Positions 1 to 8,884 of a stretch of DNA of 28,060 nt are shown piece by piece. Positions within the stretch are counted from its first letter, which is position 1, and every line of letters starts with the position of its first letter. The translations under genes and the position numbers were made by a program. The stretch comes from Gamarada debralockiae (Eukaryota; Ascomycota; Leotiomycetes; Helotiales; Hyphodiscaceae). Location of the stretch: the NCBI GenBank assembly GCA_002803225.1, contig NXFV01001168.1, forward strand, positions 1 through 28,060, read 5' to 3'. The notes under the pieces were generated by a model. The model saw only the letters and a list, made by a program, of their open reading frames with translations, did no database searches and was not told the DNA's origin.

Positions 1-882
1 AAGAGACATACTAAGGGAGGTGGCCGGTACAAATGCGCCTTTATCGAGAAGACTATCTCTATAAAAAACCGTCAAATCAGAGGCACATATAGTAATGACT
101 ATGTCTACAATCCTCTCTTCGGATTCTTCGATCATATCGTCTATACAAATGAAGCACACATCGACCCAACATCACAAGCTCAGGGCAGAGTACTTCGAGA
201 GCAAGGAACACAAGATAATCCAGAGAATATTAAAGAGAGGCCACCACTCAAGGGTGTCCGGTTTCATATCGCTGCTTGGATTAGTTGGTGGGGGAAAGCA
301 CCTAAGTTACGGTTTTATAATGATGAGCAAGACTTTGTGGAGCGTCCTCCTATGCCTCCAAAGCCTCGCCGGCGTCCAAAAACCGAGACAAACGAAGAAT
401 ACGCTGAGCGTTTGAAGGAATGGGAAGCATCGAAGCCTCATGACATCGAGGTCAAAGTTCAAGGCAATGCAATGACTCAAAAGTACTACGTGGAGAACCT
501 CTTGCCTATGTACGTCGATGCTATCAAGTCTATGCGTTCAATCGATGATAAACCATGGCTTCTTCAAGAGGATGGTGATCCATCTCATGGTATGCGAAAG
601 GCTAGCCTTGCACAAGAGTATAAAGACACTAATAACATTCAAAACCTTGTTCATCCTACACAGAGCCCTGATCTCAATCCTATTAAAGGTATTTGGGCTA
701 TCATAAAGCAACGTCTACGTCGTAGAATCTTCGATTCAGAGGAGGAGATGAAGGAGGCTTTGCAAGAGGAATGGGACCGAATTACAATGGAGGAGATACG
801 GCACCGTATTGCTGATATGCCTCGAAGATGCGCCGAGCTTGTACGATCAAATGGAGGTCCTATTCGAGGTAATAAGTGGTAG
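1..882 (+). pseudogene. Tc1/mariner-like transposase, 3' part (5' end outside window), probably inactive
   Basis: The reading frame is open from base 1 and ends at TAG 880-882, giving 293 residues of a DDE transposase that would cut and rejoin element ends. Visible signatures are an EAHIDP block (about residues 51-56), the second aspartate in QEDGDPSH (D191), and a SPDLNP block near residues 222-227. In fungal Tc1/mariner proteins this block is followed by I-E, the E being the third catalytic acid; here the codon at 685-687 is AAA (Lys229). The first catalytic Asp, usually T-D-E-A-H, reads T-N-E-A-H with Asn50 (148-150). Spacing D191 to K229 leaves 37 residues between. There is no stop or frameshift in the visible part, so decay seems limited to substitutions. 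Family assignment is secure from the C-terminal motifs. Inactivity is inferred from family knowledge. Confidence 0.85.
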
Positions 883-939
883 CATCGATTTGTTATGTAA
901 TTATATATTGATAATTTTCAACTTCATAATTTTGGTGGT

Positions 940-974
940 GATGGCCCGTGCGCACGGAGTAGTGTCAACCACTG
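940..974. repeat. Probable right terminal inverted repeat region of the Tc1/mariner element
   Basis: Downstream of the transposase stop lies a GC-rich patch in AT-rich surroundings, containing the perfect 12-bp palindrome CCGTGCGCACGG (946-957) and ending in CAACCACTG. The position, about 60-90 bp after the stop, fits the outer end of such an element. The left end lies outside the window and the expected flanking TA is not intact (TT follows), so the boundary is an inference. Confidence 0.4.
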
Positions 975-1077
975 TTGCACGCAATGATATTGTTTCCATT
1001 TCCCAGTCTATCAAATTCCTGCTCCGATAAAAATACACCCAAAGCAACACATAACTACACATTTATAATCGATCTCT

Positions 1078-2075
1078 TCACTCCATATAATAGTTCTTCC
1101 CAAACTTATCCTTATCCGTATCCTCCCCCGTTATGCCTCTGCGTCCATTGCTCGTTCTCAATCTGCCTCTGTTTGCATCCAACAACCCACTAACCCATTC
1201 ATCCTTCACCTCACCAGCCTCCGTCTTCCCACCTCGCTTCAAATATGTTGTCGCACCGAGCAACACCGGTTGGAAATTAATATACACCCCCTCCCACATT
1301 CCCTTCGGCGCTTCAAACACTTCATGCATAAACCCAATATGCTTATGCGCAGGCAAAGTCTTATCCCACCAGAGCCAAGCCTCCTGGTGCAAAGGAGAAT
1401 GGGCATAAGCATGAACATGCTCGATGCTTCGCCAGTACGAGATAATCATATACTCCGTGGCGCCATTAGCATCTTTGCGCGTGAATCTCGTTTGGCCTAG
1501 AACTAGTCATCACCTGTCAGCCAAATCCTCTCGTCCTCAAAACAAACAAAACCACTTACATCCAGTATCCTGACTCATAGGATCCTCCAGCTGCTCAGTC
1601 ATCCTTATGATAAAGTCATCCACCGTCTTAAAATCCGGGCTGAAGATGCCCAATGGATGATTGCTCTTCGCTCCTAGCAACAAGATTGCGACTTTCTCCT
1701 GTCCTGGGGTCTTGAGGGTGGCATCTTGATCGAGCACTTGGGCGGTGGATTTCTTAAAGATGATGTCCTTGAAATATGGATTGGGCTTGAAGCCTTTTGT
1801 GATGAGGATCACGTCGATCACGTGGATTGAAAGAAGGATGACTGCGGGTGCGAGCGCAAATTTCTTTGGGAGAATGAAGACCAGCAGAACTTGGATGCAA
1901 GCGCCGATGAGGAAACTGGTGCTGAGTTTGAAGTCTGCTTGGATGCCCTGGAATGTTGTCAGATCTTGTTTGTCGTGGAATTGGGAGAGGTACGTACTGT
2001 GGTGAGTTGCTTGAGCCTGGGTACTCTGGTGCTTGGCCGTACAGTGAGCGGCGCTAGTAAAGTTTGGAAGGACAT
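1078..2075 (-). CDS. DUF4188 domain protein (two membrane segments, one intron), 5' frame broken near the start
   Basis: Two exons read on the minus strand: exon 1 down to 1560, a 57-bp intron 1559-1503 (GTAAGT..TAG) and exon 2 from 1502 to the stop at 1078. The splice joins D-T-G to F-L-G-Q-T-R. The C-terminal half has the DUF4188 pattern YWRSIEHVHAYA, a W-rich HQEAWLWWDK stretch and a GMWEGVYINF strand, resembling a dimeric alpha-beta barrel monooxygenase-like fold. The N-terminal half has two hydrophobic helices (about 1900-1855 and 1850-1805), suggesting a membrane anchor. The exon 1 frame runs open upstream to about 2120 but has no ATG. The only suitable ATG (2075) is out of frame by one base. 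Adding one base after it would give 313 residues. So either a 1-base deletion has killed the start, or translation starts in an unseen upstream exon. The substrate is unknown. Confidence 0.7.
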
Positions 2076-2979
2076 TTTGTTTTTCAAGGTGTTGAACTTT
2101 TGAATTGGAAATGTTCCGTAAAATCGATTAAATGATAGTAAGTCAAGTACAAGGAACGTTATTGTCAGATATCTCGCTGATCTTGTCAGACATAAATAAA
2201 ATGGAGATACAGTACATTTATAGAAACCACGCCCTGCTGCGCCAGGCACCGGAATCAAAGGTGCGGCGCAATATGGAGCCGGGTTCGTACGAAATAATGA
2301 TTGGACTAAAGAAAATGGGGAGAAGCTTGGCATCTTTCCCGCATTGCGCTAGGCGCCTTGGGGAAAGTTACGGATGTTTCGCATTCGCCTCGGGGTTGTG
2401 GACGTGATCTCGGCCGTAAGTAGGGTCGCGATAAAGCTTCGCTGAATTAATGCAAATAATGATTTTCAATGGGAATTTCGTCTCATCCGACCATAGTTGC
2501 TCCTTTTAGGCTATCGCCAAAAGAATGCTTCCCTCGAGACTCCTTGTTCTCCCGTTCGACTGAACCCCGCCTTCCCCGTGCCATTCACGTGATTCAAACG
2601 CCGCTTTCCGCAATTCCAATATTTGTTCGGAATTGAATCTGCCATCGGCAACGACTCAAACTTTCATCTTTTATAAAATCTCGATGCAGCATGATTGTTT
2701 CAATGAGCATTGAAAGCGACGTCGAGTTGGCCACATAATACAGTTCGTCTCGACCCCTGAATCTGGGAACGTCCGAGTCATTCACTCTCCTGTTTTAAAG
2801 GTGCAGTCCAACATCAGTACTCTTATAGATTGAGGGCACTTAGCCTGCCTTCCCGTCGCTACTAAGCTTTAGTCCACTCAAAGTGAGTCACATTCAGCCC
2901 GAAATCCCAAAAAGGAAAAACGAAATTCCAAGTATTCAAGACGCTTACAACACAAAATCAAAAGACAAAGAAGAGACTA
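2076..2979. other. Intergenic stretch, no gene seen
   Basis: I see only short overlapping open frames on both strands with no recognisable domain, splice pattern or codon signature. The right part leads into the tRNA-like pair. Confidence 0.5.
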
Positions 2980-3120
2980 TAGTCACTACGAGAATTGAAT
3001 TCGTAACCTTGGCGTATCTTGGCTATCACTTGGGCATCACATCGTCCGATGAAAGGTCTTCCGATGTGATTGTGAAAGTCATGTATAAGTACCATGCTCG
3101 ACCTATTGAGCTAAGCGACT
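2980..3120 (-). tRNA. tRNA-Ile(UAU)-like gene with a long intron, possibly decayed
   Basis: Read on the minus strand, the 5' acceptor strand AGTCGCT (3120-3114) pairs over all seven positions (one G-T) with AGTGACT (2987-2981). The D arm is GCTC..GAGC. The anticodon stem TGGTA (3094-3090) is followed by C-T-TAT-A, so the anticodon is UAU (3087-3085). The 3' part of the anticodon stem, CGCCA (3014-3010), is separated by about 68 bp, the usual intron site after position 37. The variable loop is AGGTT and the T loop is TTCAATT. The intron holds a 9-bp inverted repeat (ATCACATCG/CGATGTGAT). Weak points are an A-C pair at the top of the T stem (positions 53-61, normally G-C) and at the base of the anticodon stem. 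It may be a recently decayed copy. Confidence 0.55.
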
Positions 3121-3384
3121 GAGTGTTTACTTCTTTTTTGTTCAAAAAGTCTTATTATAATTCATAAGGGGAGACTGTGGGGAGGAGAGAGCAATGTCTG
3201 GGACTGATAAATCGTTGTTAGTCTTTGAGAAGTGGACTCACAAGACGACTCGCTCCACCTAAACCGACCTGGCAACCAGCGAAAAATTCCCAAAAAGTAG
3301 CCAAAAAGTTCTATCCAAGGCCAAGAAAGAGAACTGCCAAAAAGATACAAAAATAAAGCGGAAACAAACAGCAAAAGAGAAATT

Positions 3385-3500
3385 TGATCATTGAGAAGCT
3401 TGAACTCTCGGCCTCGGCATTGATATTTTGACAGTTCAAACCTGAGTATGACTGAGATAGAATATTAGTACCACGCTCTAACCAACTGAGCTAAACCCCA
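3385..3500 (-). pseudogene. tRNA-Ile(AAU)-like pseudogene with an intron
   Basis: This copy is on the same strand as the previous tRNA-like gene, about 265 bp away. It has a good D arm (GCTC, nine-base loop, GAGC; 3491-3475) and an anticodon stem TGGTA (3473-3469) followed by C-T-AAT-A. After an insertion of about 42 bp come the matching TGCCG (3419-3415), a five-base variable loop, and a T arm GAGAG-TTCAAGC-TTCTC (3409-3393). The acceptor stem is lost: 5' TGGGGTT and 3' AATGATC pair poorly. I read it as a diverged tRNA-Ile relic with an intron. A family of tRNA-derived repeats is an alternative. Confidence 0.5.
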
Positions 3501-4266
3501 CACCCTCAACAATACTCACCAACACAAAATATTGGATTGTGTTGTTTGAGATCTTCTTGTTAGCAATGATGAGACAGTGCCCGCCAACATTTTTTTGAGA
3601 ACATTGGCGGTTTCTCTGCACTCTGTGCCAGACTCTATAAGATTGGCTTTAAGCTCATTGTGAAGTTCTAATGAACTCAAATGCTTAAGAAAGGAAGCTA
3701 AGGGAACGAGTAAGAGGATAGCAGGGCGCTTAAGGATTAGTAGGGATTGAGTCGCGATGAATAACCTAGAATGAGCCTGGGAATTTACATGTGCTTCTCA
3801 ACTCTGCATATTGAAGTCATCAAGAACATTATCCCAGCCAAATATTTCATCATAGCCACTTTGTACCCCAGTTCGGCAAGTCTCCAAAATCTCCGACTTC
3901 TCCAAAAGTGTTTTGCGGTCCAGTAATGTCTTCCAGCGGAGCCATATCTCGCGAGTTCGCAGCTTCTCGTAGACGTAATGCTTTTGCCTTCAATTTCAGC
4001 GTGACCGCCGAAGATCTCGAAAGAACCGTCAACCACTTTGAAAGCCCTTGTCGAGGTGGGAGACTCTGGTCTGATATACAAATACCAGAGAATGTAAGTG
4101 AGTATGTGATAATGGAAGTCATGGTGCGAGAGTATTGCCAGTGAAGTTCATTGTTTCTGAAGGGCTAGGTACTACCACAGCAAAAACAATTGCAAGTAAC
4201 TCACTATCCATCTGCTCTATTCCTTGCAAAAAGCCCTGTGAACCACTGGCTCAAAACCCGTCCTAG
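3501..4266. other. Intergenic stretch, no supported gene
   Basis: Open frames of 78-98 codons overlap on both strands around 3785-4144, but none has a recognisable domain and they shadow each other. I cannot support a gene here. Confidence 0.4.
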
Positions 4267-5616
4267 TCACGCGGTATCCAGCCCCCAAGTCTCATCATCG
4301 CCCGGCTCGCCAGCATACCACTTCCCCTCCTTCTGGTCCTCAGTAATCCTCTCTACAAACACAACCCTAACATCTTCCATCCAGCCATCTTCTCGATTCC
4401 TCAATTCCGTCAACACAGTTTCCAACTCCGCGCAAAACGCCAATTTGGTGTCTCGATAAACATCCTCATCTTCGATCTCCAGCTCGACCCAGCGTAGGCT
4501 TTTCATTCGCAACAGTCCATCGATAACCCATTCCATCTGCACATTCAGGATTCCTCTTTCCTTATGGCTTTGCTTCTCGATCAAATTTGAAGTAGGCGAA
4601 TCATCATTTGGGCTAGACGACCATTTCCCATCTTCGCCATTCCAGCCCCCCTGACTCCCACCAATATCCACATCGCCCACCTTCCCATCCGGCACCACAC
4701 TCCCCTTAACACCCAACCTCAATCCCCACACTCCTTCCCACAGTCCACACAACTCCCTGAACTCACCGACACCCTTCCCCTCTTTCCCACCATATCCTCC
4801 TGTACTCGTGGCTCCACCACCAATACCGCCTCCTATCCTCGCCATCCCTCCAACCCATAAGTCACGGACTAGGACTTCGACTGAGACATAGCGCATGGAA
4901 GAGGACTGCCAGGGTCGTAAAGAGCGCGAGAATTGACGGGCCGCGTAGACGCCGGACCAGAACCAGTTTACGAATGCGAAGTGGGAGGTTTGGAAGGGTA
5001 GGAAATGGGTTTCGGCGTAGATCTGGCGGCAGGAGGCTAGGAGGCCGGTGGGGATTTTGCCTTGGATTCTCAGACCGGGTGAGTGGCGGACGCGGGAGAA
5101 TGTCTCGGGATAAGATGCATTGATTAAGGTTGGTGACAATGAGGGGGAAGTGGTAGTGAGGAGTTGACAGGGTGAGGAGGTTGGGAAGGAGATGCCGTTG
5201 GGTTTGAGCATAGAAGTGTGGAATTCTTCTGTTTGGGGAGAGCAGTTGATTGTGGGTGAGAGATGTGCGTGGTGGATTGGGTGGGAGAGGAGGACGTAGT
5301 TGTAGATCTGGAGACGGATTTCGAGGGGGATAGTGAGGAGCGTGGGACCTTCCGAAGGAGGAAAATGGTCGAGGGGTGTGATTGGTGTCATTATTTCGGG
5401 AAGGCGGGTTGGTCCGGGTGATGGATTGCGAGTGATTGGAATCATTGGGTAGGATGGGAAGCCGAAGTTGGGTGGTGAGCGTGGAGTGGCTGTTTTGGTG
5501 ATGGTTTCCTCGATGGAGATGTCTGTGGCAGAGGAGAGGTTGTATTTTGGTGGGAAGGAGAAGTCGGGTGGGGTTTTGAAAGAGGACTTTCGAGTTTCGA
5601 CTTGAATTGTGGCCAT
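4267..5616 (-). CDS. Hypothetical protein with F-box-like / DUF7730-type N-terminal segment (449 aa)
   Basis: This is a single uninterrupted frame from ATG (5616-5614). Residues 1-93 are proline/serine-rich and probably disordered. Residues about 94-110 (LLTIPLEIRLQIYNYVLL) match the short L-P-x-E-I-R-x-x-I-Y segment that opens the DUF7730/F-box-like family of fungal proteins. The following part, with SCRQIYAETHFLPFQTSHFAF near residue 190-215, is the second hallmark of that family. A glycine-rich loop (about 265-285) and acidic C-terminal strands (WVELEIEDEDVY, VRVVFVERI) follow. No intron is needed. Proteins of this kind are numerous in ascomycetes and their role is not established; a link to ubiquitin ligases is only inferred from the F-box-like motif. 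The long open frame in the same region on the same strand (4862-5746) is a shadow. Confidence 0.8.
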   Translation of the reverse strand: MATIQVETRKSSFKTPPDFSFPPKYNLSSATDISIEETITKTATPRSPPNFGFPSYPMIPITRNPSPGPTRLPEIMTPITPLDHFPPSEGPTLLTIPLEIRLQIYNYVLLSHPIHHAHLSPTINCSPQTEEFHTSMLKPNGISFPTSSPCQLLTTTSPSLSPTLINASYPETFSRVRHSPGLRIQGKIPTGLLASCRQIYAETHFLPFQTSHFAFVNWFWSGVYAARQFSRSLRPWQSSSMRYVSVEVLVRDLWVGGMARIGGGIGGGATSTGGYGGKEGKGVGEFRELCGLWEGVWGLRLGVKGSVVPDGKVGDVDIGGSQGGWNGEDGKWSSSPNDDSPTSNLIEKQSHKERGILNVQMEWVIDGLLRMKSLRWVELEIEDEDVYRDTKLAFCAELETVLTELRNREDGWMEDVRVVFVERITEDQKEGKWYAGEPGDDETWGLDTA

Positions 5617-6296
5617 TGTATATATTGAGAATATAGAGGAGCTGACCGTCCCTAAACGGAAAGAGCTGTCTTCGTACGTGAATAATCAGAAATGATTGGC
5701 ACCACGTGATTCTTGGCGTAACTGACAAGAGTGCAGAAACGATCACTCATCACAGAAATTATTCACAATCAAAAAAGTAAAGACCGAAAGCAGAGAACGA
5801 TTGAGGGCTGGGCAAAGAAAGATATATGCGTTTCTTTATGATTACTTTTGCGAGTATCCAAAGCAGCCCTGCGCCACGAAAGCTCAGCGGCACCCAAATT
5901 TCTCACCTCAGCAGCCCGCGTTGGCGGCCAATAGCAACCACCAGTCTGTACCTCAGCAGATTCTGGGGTCAGCCACAAAGGGTATTCGGGTGCTGATTGA
6001 TGAAGTTCTGCCGCCTTCAGTAGGAAGTTGCGAGCTGGATTGTATGGCTTTGCCAAATGGCATGATATGTGCTAACGTATTCTGTCGTGAATCTGGACTC
6101 TGAACCGAGGTTTTTGTGTAGGCTCCTCAGATGATTGATGACTATTCGTTGAAGGGTGCGGTTGTACCACGGATTTCCCGAATAGGCTATCGCTGTCCAA
6201 TTCGCGGCTCTTCGCGGTTAACTCCGAAGTAGTTGAGAAGTCGGGGTGGCGAAGATACTTTCAGGCCTACGTCTTGCGGTGGAGGAAATAGATATC
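5617..6296. other. Intergenic region between two minus-strand genes
   Basis: It holds the upstream region of the 449-aa gene and the downstream region of Med8. The open frames here lack an ATG start or any domain; I see no gene. Confidence 0.5.
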
Positions 6297-7196
6297 TCAT
6301 GACAATGAAAAGTCCTTCGACTTGTTTGATTTCGCTTCAAGCTCCCTGTCCGTAGGATAATGCCGAACCGGGTCTCCAGTCGTAACATATCTCATGATAT
6401 CCGAAAGACGTCTGGCCTGTCCATCAGGATTCTTCTTCCCCACCTTCACCTCCTCCATTCCAAATTCGACCTGTCCCGTCTTCATCGCCGTGACAGTTGT
6501 GTTCTCCAGCCCCACATCCTCCATCTTCTCATCCTCATCTTCATCTTCGTCCTCCTCGCTGCCCTCATCGTCCTCCAATTTGCGCCTCAATCCCGTCCTA
6601 ACATTCTCAATCCCCATCTCCCTTTCCTCAGCCGTGTAATTGCTTCCCGCTTCCTCAATAGCGTATTTTGCGACGCGCTCTCCAATGTATCCTCTCGCCC
6701 ATGCCCAGAGCTCCTCATCCTCTTTCTCCTTGCCTGCTTCGGTCGTAGCTTGGATTGTGCGCCCTTCGTTGACCCAGTCCTCCACAGGTATTTCCAGCTT
6801 CTTGCGCAACAGTTGTGGTAACAGTCCCTCTTGTGTTCGGCCGGGAAAATTCGTAGATGGATGTACGGCGACTCGTTGGAAGAGGTCAGCGTGTTGCGCG
6901 AGGTGGTCGGACATGCTCCGGATATTTTGGGCAAGAATTGCGGCGGATGCTTGGAGGGATTCCCTGCGATTGACGAGGTGTTAGCATCGTCGCACGCCTT
7001 GAGAGCATAGCTAGGATTTGAAACGGATTGCAAGGACAGATATAGGGAGCCCAGAAGCTACTCACCATTCTGGAAGTGGGTTGCCTTCCAGGATGTCCTT
7101 TTTGAGAGCGCCAATATTACTCGCGAGCTGGGAGAGTTTTTGACGTGCCTGATCGAGGGCTTTTAGATCCTCTTGGCGAAGATAAATGTCTGCCAT
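6297..7196 (-). CDS. MED8: Mediator complex subunit 8
   Basis: Two exons: 7196-7066 and 6963-6297, with a 102-bp intron 7065-6964 (GTGAGT..CGCAG) splitting the Trp codon in P-E-W-E-S-L. The product has 265 residues. Med8 is a head-module subunit of Mediator, linking transcription factors to RNA polymerase II in the nucleus. Supporting signs: an N-terminal helix EDLKALDQARQKLSQLASNI (residues about 9-28), the NPLPEW motif, a second helix with SDHLAQHADLF, then the P-x-x-x-F-P-G-R-x-Q-E-x-L-L-x-Q-L-L-R-x-K-L and VEDWV pattern typical of fungal Med8. An acidic stretch (about 6510-6560) and a tail with DIMRYVTTG follow. Length fits the family. No frameshift is seen. The long plus-strand open frames here are antisense to the acidic repeat. 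Confidence 0.93.
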
Positions 7197-7884
7197 GGTG
7201 TTGTACAGAGTTTGACGCGCTCAGAGGTGGTGCGGAGGAGGATGTTGGGAGTTACAGAAGCTTTTGACGGTTTCTGTTATCGCAAACGGATGAACGCATT
7301 TTCAGTGAATGCGGCCGCGGGGGGATTTGCCGACATTTCAACGTCACGTCACTTCGCTCCATTTTTACTACATTTTACAATTCCCTTCATGAAGAGTAAA
7401 AATTCGTCTAATCTTTATGGAGAGGATATGATTCTAATTGTAAACTTAAGGTATTGTGTTTGATATCAAAATAAATACCCCATGAAGATGGCATTGACTG
7501 GGGAATGCCAGTCTGAGGCCTTGGGTTGATCATTCAATTCCTTTGAAAGCTTGGGAACCTGGTAAGATGTTGAAAGGTGAAGATACTCTCCAATAATACG
7601 AATAAATGAGGCGTTGGCTCCTTTTCATTTCAACCAAGTAAGACATAGCCCCATAATGGGAGAAGAGCCATTCCAAAGTTGCACGGCATGGTTGCGCCTA
7701 CCTCAACGAGCACAAACATGCCGTCATTGAGGTTTCCTTCTTGTTGTGTTGTACATGATCCATCTCTTTCATTTGAGTTTCCATTCTTCCACATCAACTT
7801 GCTCCATTTCCAACCTGTCTCTGCTTTCAAAGCGCCTGTCAATCAGGCATCGCCTCCGAATTCATCTCAAGTTCCATCGGCATC
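7197..7884. other. Intergenic region between divergent MED8 and ML-domain relic
   Basis: This about 690-bp stretch should hold both promoters. It is AT-rich from 7360 to 7640 and CT-rich (7680-7880) just before the ML-domain start codon, as common in fungal leaders. No gene is seen. Confidence 0.5.
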
Positions 7885-8480
7885 ATGAAGCTTCACTGCG
7901 GTCGTCTCGCACTTGTCTGTGCTGCCGTTGCCTCTGCGCAAGCTCAATCACCACTTCATCCCGCCGACGATAAACGTGCGAAGGTTCCGGGTAACAGTAC
8001 TTTGAACGTAAGATCCTCGTAGCACTTGCAGAAAATAGTAAGCTCACGGTGACTTGAACAGTACTGCCACGATCCCGAGGAGTCGAATTACATTCTCCGT
8101 CTTCATAACCTCGGTTTAGATCCCAATCTACTGGCCCCGTATCTAACTTTTATACGTCTAACCTTTATACATCTAACGAACCAATAGTGGCAAACCCCTC
8201 AAGATCTCAGCTACCGGTAATCTCACCAAAGTCGTCGAAGTTCATGTACACGTCAAAATATAAATTATCTCCATCCTTGATCAAACCTTCGACCTATGTA
8301 AGAATGCCGGAGCGGTCAATGAGATGTGTCCATTTCCCACAGGTTTCTGGAACGTTTCCAAAGAGGTCAACGTGCTCAGCATAACTCTAGTAGGAAGCTA
8401 TCACGACAAGATGCAGGCATACACGAATGGAACGAAATCACTTGCATAAATGGCGTGTTAAGTTCTCGGCGGAGGCGTAG
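7885..8480 (+). pseudogene. ML-domain (NPC2-like) phosphatidylglycerol/phosphatidylinositol transfer protein, frameshifted
   Basis: Exon 1 (7885-8007) encodes a signal peptide (hydrophobic residues about 6-20) and the family entry motif KVPGNSTLN. A 54-bp intron (8008-8061, GTAAGA..CAG) leads to exon 2 (8062-8138), starting Y-C-H-D-P and running to LDPNLLAP. A 49-bp intron (8139-8187, GTATCT..CTAAC..TAG) joins to exon 3, G-K-P-L-K-I-S-A-T-G-N-L, the standard ML-domain strand. Exon 3 then hits TAA (8263-8265). The family sequence resumes (ILDQTFDLC, then MCPFPTG) if one A is removed and one base added within about 15 bp. Two more 1-base frame changes near 8430 and 8459 are needed to read E-I-T-C and the end K-F-S-A-E-A before TAG 8478-8480. 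In ascomycetes this protein binds phospholipids, probably in the secretory pathway. Intact introns with indels point to recent loss, or to sequence errors. Confidence 0.75.
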
Positions 8481-8884
8481 GCGATGGCATGCTTGGTCTT
8501 GCGATGATGTTAAGAGGATTGCGATTATTGATTTTGAGGATTGTTATCATGATTCGGTAGGTTTAGCACACTTGCCAGTCACTTGCTTCTTAATCAAGTC
8601 ATAAACATCCCACCATCTTGCTATCAACGCCGCTGTGTTTCTGCATTTAATCACCCAATTGGCTTGGTGAGGCAATAGCCTTCTCACTCCCTAATCCTAT
8701 CAATGGTACAGTTTCATTTCCAGCGAACATTGATAACTTCATTGCAGGAATGCCTTGGACGAAACTTAATATATTGGAAGAAAGAACAATCACGAGACCA
8801 CGCACTTACGACTCAACATCTCGCCTTCAATGCTAAAACCCCTTCCTCCATCCTGCTTCTTCTGCACTCCGCCACGAATTCGCC
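8481..8884 (+). other. Intergenic region upstream of an unknown gene
   Basis: No coding signal is seen. The last 80 bp are pyrimidine-rich and lead into the next ATG (8885), as expected of a fungal 5' leader. Confidence 0.4.

Noticed and set aside
4862..5746. A 294-codon open frame on the minus strand
   Set aside because: It overlaps the 449-aa gene in another frame. Its Pro/His/Leu-rich translation is what such a shadow gives, and the 449-aa frame has recognisable family motifs.
6360..6821. Plus-strand open frames opposite MED8, with a serine run
   Set aside because: They are antisense to the acidic repeat of MED8, which explains the Ser/Leu-rich composition.
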